Positions 59,520 to 64,000 of a stretch of 64,000 nt of DNA are shown piece after piece. The notes beneath the pieces were generated by a model. It was not told the origin of the DNA, did not search any database, and was given only the letters and a program-made list of their open reading frames with translations. The stretch is from Stenotrophomonas maltophilia (GTDB lineage Bacteria > Pseudomonadota > Gammaproteobacteria > Xanthomonadales > Xanthomonadaceae), in NCBI GenBank assembly GCA_009912235.1, contig WNDS01000002.1, forward strand, positions 372,001 to 436,000. Direction: 5' to 3'. Position 1 is the stretch's first letter, and the number at the start of each line of letters is the position of its first letter. The position numbers and the translations under genes were made by a program.

Positions 59520-59997
59520 CTGTTGTGAGTGTCCTCGAAGAGGATGACGGCGTGCGAACCGTAAGAAACCTTCCGGCGAGCCCTCACGCAAGGGCCCCTC
59601 CAAGGCGCAGGCGTGGCAAGGGCTGGCCGTCATTTCGGCATCAGTCGCCAGGCGTTCCATCAAGCTGGGCACCGGCATCCACGGCGGCTCGGGACGCGCA
59701 AGGTACATCACGTGATCGAGCCGGAAACGCGGATTTCTCCTTCATCAGAGATCTCCAACGCGGGGCGCCCCACGCTCCGGCCCGTTTCCTCCATCCAGCG
59801 GACCTTTCCCGCAGCGCAACATCGTTGACCGGTGCCGGCCAGGCCCCAACATCCGCGCGGTACGCAGCCGAAAGGCTTTGCCGATTCAGCCCATCTGCAG
59901 GAAATCGGGCTCAATTCACGAAATGTTGACGAACGAACGAACTTGATTCATCTTCGGGTCATATTGGTACCATCCGAACTGTCAAGGACGCTTTTCC
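59520..59997. other. Intergenic region with no recognised gene
   Basis: In these 478 bases between the receptor terminator and the S9 peptidase start, no frame in either direction has a recognisable product, and open frames are low-complexity. The base composition is slightly less GC-rich toward the right end (around 59,900-59,980), where the peptidase promoter should lie; no clear -35/-10 pair was picked. AAGGA at about 59,986 could be its ribosome-binding site. Confidence 0.6.
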
Positions 59998-62028
59998 ATG
60001 GACCACCCCAGCAAGCCCATTCGACTGGGCATTGCCGCCGCCGTGCTCGGCCTGATCTGCGGCCCCGTTACCGCCGCTCCCCTTCCCGCTGACGACTTCG
60101 CCAAGATTCCCGCCATCCAGTCGGTCTCGATGAGCGCTGACGGCAAGCAGCTCGTCGCGATCATCGCCGCGCCGGGCAGTAACAACGGCGACACCGCGCT
60201 TGCGAACTGGAACCTGGAAAACCTGAAGGGCGGGCCTGTCGCGATCACGCCCTCCGGCGATCGCATGAAATTCATCGCCGCCAGCGCACTCAAGGCGGGG
60301 CGCAACCTGGTCATCGGCCGCCAGGAATGGACCGGCAAGCTGGGCGGTTGCGGCGAAGGCAACAGCGCCGGCGCCACCAAGACCTTCCTGACAAAGGCCT
60401 ACCTGACCGACACCAGCCAGACCAAGTTCGACGAAGCCTTCGCCAACAATACCCGCTCACTGGGCATCAGCCCCGACACGCTGCGCTGCCTGGAACTGGC
60501 TGGCACCGCATCGCTCGTCCACCTGCTTCCGCTGGACCCGGACCGGGTCATCATCAACCAGCTCAATGAAGCAACCCTGCAGGCCAACTACTACCGGTTC
60601 AACCTGCGCACCGGGCAGACCGAGCTGCTGTTCAAGGGCAGCTCGCGCACCACGCCGGGCCTGTTCCATCCGCGCACCGGCGAGGTGATGACCCAGACCC
60701 AGATCGAGCCGGCCGGCTCGGATGAGTACGAGTAGCGCGTGCTGATAAAGAACAGCGCCGGTCAGTTCGAGGTGCACGCCCCGCTGACCACCAAACTCAG
60801 CGACCGCTACTCGGTGGACGTGGTCGGCATCGACGACGAAACGGGGAAGCTGTACGTGCTGACCGACCAGTTCTCCGACCTGGTGCAGGCGCGCCTCTAT
60901 GACCCGGCCAAGCGCGAATTCGACAAGGAGCCGCTGGCGGCACATCCCCCCACCTTCTCGATCGGCGGTCTGATCCTGGGTACGCGCAAGAGCAACTTCA
61001 ACAAGGTGCTGGGCTTCTACGTCGATGGCCCCAAGCGCGAGGCGGTCTACGTGGACCCGCAGATGAAAGCCCTGCAGGACGGCCTCAAGCAGGCGTACCC
61101 GGACCTGTCCGTCGCCATCACCGGCTACAACGACGACCTCTCGCGCGTGCTGTTCACCACCGAGAGCAACCGCACGCCCAAGAGTTATTACATCCTGGCC
61201 GACCGCAGCAACGTCGTCCCCCTTGGCAGCGAGCGGCCCTGGGTGGACAGCAAGCAGATCGGCGAGCAGCGCTGGGTGACCTATGCAGCCCGCGACGGGC
61301 AGCAGATTCCTGCCATTCTGGATCTGCCCGCCGGCTGGAAACAGGGCGATGGCCCGCTGCCGACGCTGATCCATCCGCATGGCGGCCCATGGGCACGCGA
61401 CTACACCGGCTGGGACGTGTCCGGCTGGGTGCCGTTCTTCACCTCGCGCGGCTATGCCGTGCTTCGTCCCCAGTACCGCGGCAGCTCCGGCCTGGGCCGG
61501 AAGCTGTGGCTCGCCGGTGATGGGCAGTGAGGCCTGAAGATGCAGGACGACAAGGACGACGGCGCCGCGTGGCTCGTGTCGCAAGGTATCGCCGACAAGA
61601 ACCGCATAGCCATCTTCGGCTACTCCTACGGTGGCTTCGCCGCCGCCGCAACCGTGCGCAGCCCCTCTCCGTACCAGTGCGCCATTGCCGGTGCGCCGGT
61701 TACCGACCTGGGCCGCCTCGGCACGTCATGGAGCCAGAACCGGCTGCAGCGCATCCTGCAGGGCCGCACGGTCAAGGGCATGGACCCGATGCAGAACACC
61801 GCAAAGGCCACGATCCCGCTGCTGACCTTCGTCGGCGATCGCGACGTCCGCACACCTTCTTTCCATGCGCGTGGCTTCTACAACGCCGTGCAGGGCAAGG
61901 TGCCCGCGCGCTTCGAGCTCATCCCGGACATGCCGCACAGCATGCCGTGGTACCCGCGCCACTTCGAGGTGACGCTGAACCTGATGGCCGACTACCTGGC
62001 CAAGGATTGCGGCCCCAACGGTCTTTGA
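59998..62028 (+). pseudogene. S9 family (prolyl oligopeptidase) peptidase, interrupted by TAG and TGA
   Basis: Restored length is 676 aa. A signal peptide (IAAAVLGLICGPVTAAPLP) precedes a beta-propeller-like N-terminal half and a C-terminal alpha/beta hydrolase. The nucleophile elbow is IFGYSYGGFAAAA, the aspartate VGDRDVRTP and the histidine PDMPHSMPWYPRH. A TAG at 60,733-60,735 (codon 246) lies between GSDEYE and RVLIKNSAG, and a TGA at 61,528-61,530 (codon 511) between LWLAGDGQ and GLKMQDDKDD. All three segments are in the same frame. The second looks like a lost Trp (TGG to TGA). Any product ending at either stop lacks the catalytic serine. Its place between two TonB receptors suggests peptide use. 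Confidence 0.88.
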
Positions 62029-62126
62029 GGCCCGCAACCAGCGCGTCGGCCATGGCCGACGCCTCACGAGCGAGAGAGCTGAAGGAATGCGTAACAGCGT
62101 ATCGTTTCTTTTACACGCAGTTAATG

Positions 62127-62155
62127 TTGCATTTACTTTACGCCGCTCATAGACT
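62127..62155 (+). promoter_or_regulatory. Candidate sigma-70 promoter for the second TonB receptor
   Basis: TTGCAT and TAGACT are separated by 17 bases in an AT-richer stretch, 38 bases before the receptor ATG. Each hexamer matches four of six consensus bases. Found by eye. Confidence 0.35.
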
Positions 62156-62193
62156 CCATTAACCGAAGCATAACAAGCGGGGATCCAACCGAA

Positions 62194-64000
62194 ATGCGCA
62201 ACGCCAACCACCACATCAAGCCAAGCCGTATTCCGCTAACTCTCGCTGTGCTGGCCTGCCTGCAGGTCGCACCGGCACTGGCCCAGGAATCCACCCAGCA
62301 GGAAGCTAAGGCGTCAAGCAGCACTTCCTCCACCCAGCGTGCCACCGATCTTGACAAGGTGACCGTGACCGGCTCCCTGATCCGCCGTGCGGATTACGAG
62401 ACCACCTCGCCGGTGTTCACCATCAATGCCGAAACCAATGCCAAGCAGGGCCAGGTCAACGTGGCCGAGTTCCTGCAGAAGTCGGCCATCGGCGCGGCCG
62501 AAACCCAGATCACCCGCCAGTTCGGCGGCTTCGTCGTCGAAGGTGGTACCGGCGTGCAGACCATCTCGCTGCGCAGCCTGGGCGCCAACCGTACGCTGGT
62601 CCTGCTCGATGGCCAGCGCCCGGGTCCGGCAGGCACCCGCGGCGCCGTAGGCGCCTTCGACCTGAACGTCATCCCCACCGCTGTGCTGCAGCGCGCCGAA
62701 ATCGTGAAGGATGGTTCGTCCTCGATCTATGGTTCCGACGCTGTGGCCGGCGTGGTCAACCTGATCACCAAGAAGCACTTCGATCGCCCGGAACTGACCG
62801 TGATCGGCCGTGTGCCGACCGAAGGTGGCGGTGAAGTCTTCTCCGCCTCGCTGGCCAACGGCTGGAACTTCGAGAAGGGCAGCGTCGTGGCCGCCGCCGA
62901 GTGGTACCGCCACAACGCGCTGACCCGTGGCGACCGCGACTTCCTGAACTGCGGCAACGACCTGGTCTACGATGCCAACGGCAACCGGATCGACCGCGAA
63001 GACCGCTCGATCAACCGTGGCACCAACCTCGCCAACTGCAACAACATGCTGCACAACCTCATCGACGTTGGCTCCACCCGCTATGTGCCGTCCGGCGACG
63101 GCTCGACCACCGGCCCGTTCCCCGGCTACCGTCCGCGCACCACCCAGACCTATGCCCGCGGCCAGGCGTTCTACGACGAGCCGCTCAACTTCGCACGCTG
63201 GGGCCAGGGCCAGATCATCAACCAGCAGGAGCGCAAGACGCTTTACCTTGCCACCGACTGCGGCTTTGATTCGGTCAACTGGAAGACCCAGCTGCTGTTC
63301 AACCGTCGCGAAACCAACACCTTCTCCTGGCGCCAGTTCTTCCCGTACGTGCTGATTCCGGGCACGCAGACCGAAGCCAACCCGGTGCTGCCGTTCAAGT
63401 CGCAGCAGGACGTGACGGTTGATTACTTCTACGTCGCCAGCAAGCTCGACGGCCTGTTCAAGGGCACCGACACCTGGTCGTGGGAAGTCAACACCAACTT
63501 CAGCCACTCCAAGGGCAAGTACGGCAACCTGGCCATCCAGGCATCCAAGAGCGGCGACCTCGATTACACCAATACCCCGCCGAGCGTGAACTACTTCGAT
63601 CCGGGCTATCTCAGCGGCACCAAGGTCGATGAGCTGGTCGATAAGATCGGCATCTGGGACTGGGGCAAGGCCATCTACAAGCAGGCGACCGTCAACGCCG
63701 TGGTCAGCGGCGACCTGTTCGAGATGCCTGGCAACGCCGGCGCCGTGGGCGTCGCTGCGGGCCTGGAATACCGCTACTACTCGCTGAACGACCAGCCCAG
63801 CGAACTGTCCCGTAACGGCGACATCTGGGGCTCGTCCTCGGCTGACGTGACCAAGGGCAGCGAGAAGGTCAAGGAAGCCTTCGTCGAACTGGACGTGCCG
63901 CTGCTGAAGGGCCTGCCGGCAATCGAATCGCTGAGCCTGAACACCTCCGGCCGCGTGTTCAAGTACGACAGCGTCTCCGGCTCGGACAACGTCTGGAAGG
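62194..64000 (+). CDS. TonB-dependent outer-membrane receptor (3' part cut by window edge)
   Basis: The frame is clean from the ATG (MRNANHHIKPSRIPLTLAVL) to the window end, about 602 residues of a protein probably near 950-1,000. A signal peptide ends near APALAQ, followed by a Ser/Thr-rich linker and the plug domain with LDKVTVTGSLIRRADYETTS and KDGSSSIYGSDAVAGVVNLI, then beta-barrel strands. The TonB-box motif and plug opening resemble those of the first receptor, so the two probably belong to one subfamily. Unlike its neighbours it has no internal stop within the window. The ligand is unknown; the adjacent peptidase makes peptides a fair guess. Confidence 0.93.
   Translation, partial: MRNANHHIKPSRIPLTLAVLACLQVAPALAQESTQQEAKASSSTSSTQRATDLDKVTVTGSLIRRADYETTSPVFTINAETNAKQGQVNVAEFLQKSAIGAAETQITRQFGGFVVEGGTGVQTISLRSLGANRTLVLLDGQRPGPAGTRGAVGAFDLNVIPTAVLQRAEIVKDGSSSIYGSDAVAGVVNLITKKHFDRPELTVIGRVPTEGGGEVFSASLANGWNFEKGSVVAAAEWYRHNALTRGDRDFLNCGNDLVYDANGNRIDREDRSINRGTNLANCNNMLHNLIDVGSTRYVPSGDGSTTGPFPGYRPRTTQTYARGQAFYDEPLNFARWGQGQIINQQERKTLYLATDCGFDSVNWKTQLLFNRRETNTFSWRQFFPYVLIPGTQTEANPVLPFKSQQDVTVDYFYVASKLDGLFKGTDTWSWEVNTNFSHSKGKYGNLAIQASKSGDLDYTNTPPSVNYFDPGYLSGTKVDELVDKIGIWDWGKAIYKQATVNAVVSGDLFEMPGNAGAVGVAAGLEYRYYSLNDQPSELSRNGDIWGSSSADVTKGSEKVKEAFVELDVPLLKGLPAIESLSLNTSGRVFKYDSVSGSDNVWK

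Noticed and set aside
59525..59929. A 134-codon frame between the TonB receptor and the S9 peptidase
   Set aside because: It begins inside the terminator flank, has no family or signal features and no convincing ribosome-binding site.
58470..61530. Stop-codon recoding or a changed genetic code
   Set aside because: All three stop codons appear within genes here but are used as normal stops throughout the window; no SECIS-like or pyrrolysine context is seen.

Overview
The window is chromosomal DNA from a high-GC gammaproteobacterium of the family Xanthomonadaceae, most likely a Stenotrophomonas of the maltophilia group. The pointers are the order tpiA-secG-tRNA-Leu-nuoA..M, a TrpI-regulated trpBA pair, a hub-type FimV, S9 peptidase and TonB-receptor neighbours, and many small palindromic repeats that begin or end in GTAG, the repeat style known from S. 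maltophilia. No insertion sequence, prophage, CRISPR array or rRNA gene was seen.

Layout. (1) 1-14,836, minus strand: tpiA, secG, tRNA-Leu(GAG) and the respiratory complex I operon nuoA-nuoM, cut by the window edge inside nuoM. (2) 14,837-20,334: a repeat-rich gap, a 2-oxoglutarate/Fe(II)-type oxygenase on the minus strand, and a plus-strand set of a YejM/LapC-like inner-membrane protein, a GT4 glycosyltransferase and a polysaccharide deacetylase, probably cell-envelope glycan work. (3) 20,335-26,454: glmM, accD, trpA, a small lipoprotein and trpB on the minus strand, with the divergent regulator trpI. (4) 26,482-36,466, minus strand: a five-gene set of a YqiJ/NfeD-like membrane protein, a flotillin, a giant AAA ATPase, a coiled-coil protein and a TelA-family protein, several joined by ATGA overlaps. 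This is the most unusual system in the window. (5) 36,638-44,847, minus strand: prmB, aroC, a 2-hydroxyacid dehydrogenase, asd, fimV, a VOC protein, truA and trpF. (6) 44,969-56,443: mostly housekeeping genes (Sco, psd, rraB, mltD-like, yjgR, greB, DUF3025, rimO, dienelactone hydrolase, HIT, a small membrane protein, dcd, mrp) separated by palindromic repeats, including a 107-bp tandem array. (7) 56,661-64,000: two TonB-dependent receptors around an S9 peptidase, probably for peptide import and digestion.

Integrity. Conserved genes read cleanly, but two accessory regions carry breaks: two single-base frameshifts in the giant ATPase, a two-base frameshift plus a TAG in the flotillin, a TAA in the first TonB receptor, and a TAG and a TGA in the S9 peptidase. 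TrpA also has an abnormal tail, and the YqiJ frame runs into flotillin without a stop. The frameshifts all lie in short homopolymer or GC-dinucleotide runs, so sequencing or assembly error is a live alternative to true gene decay. These genes are annotated by their restored extents.

Many long open frames lie antisense to real genes because of the high GC content; they were left out. Start codons were chosen from family alignment from memory, ribosome-binding sites and overlaps with neighbours; no searches were run.
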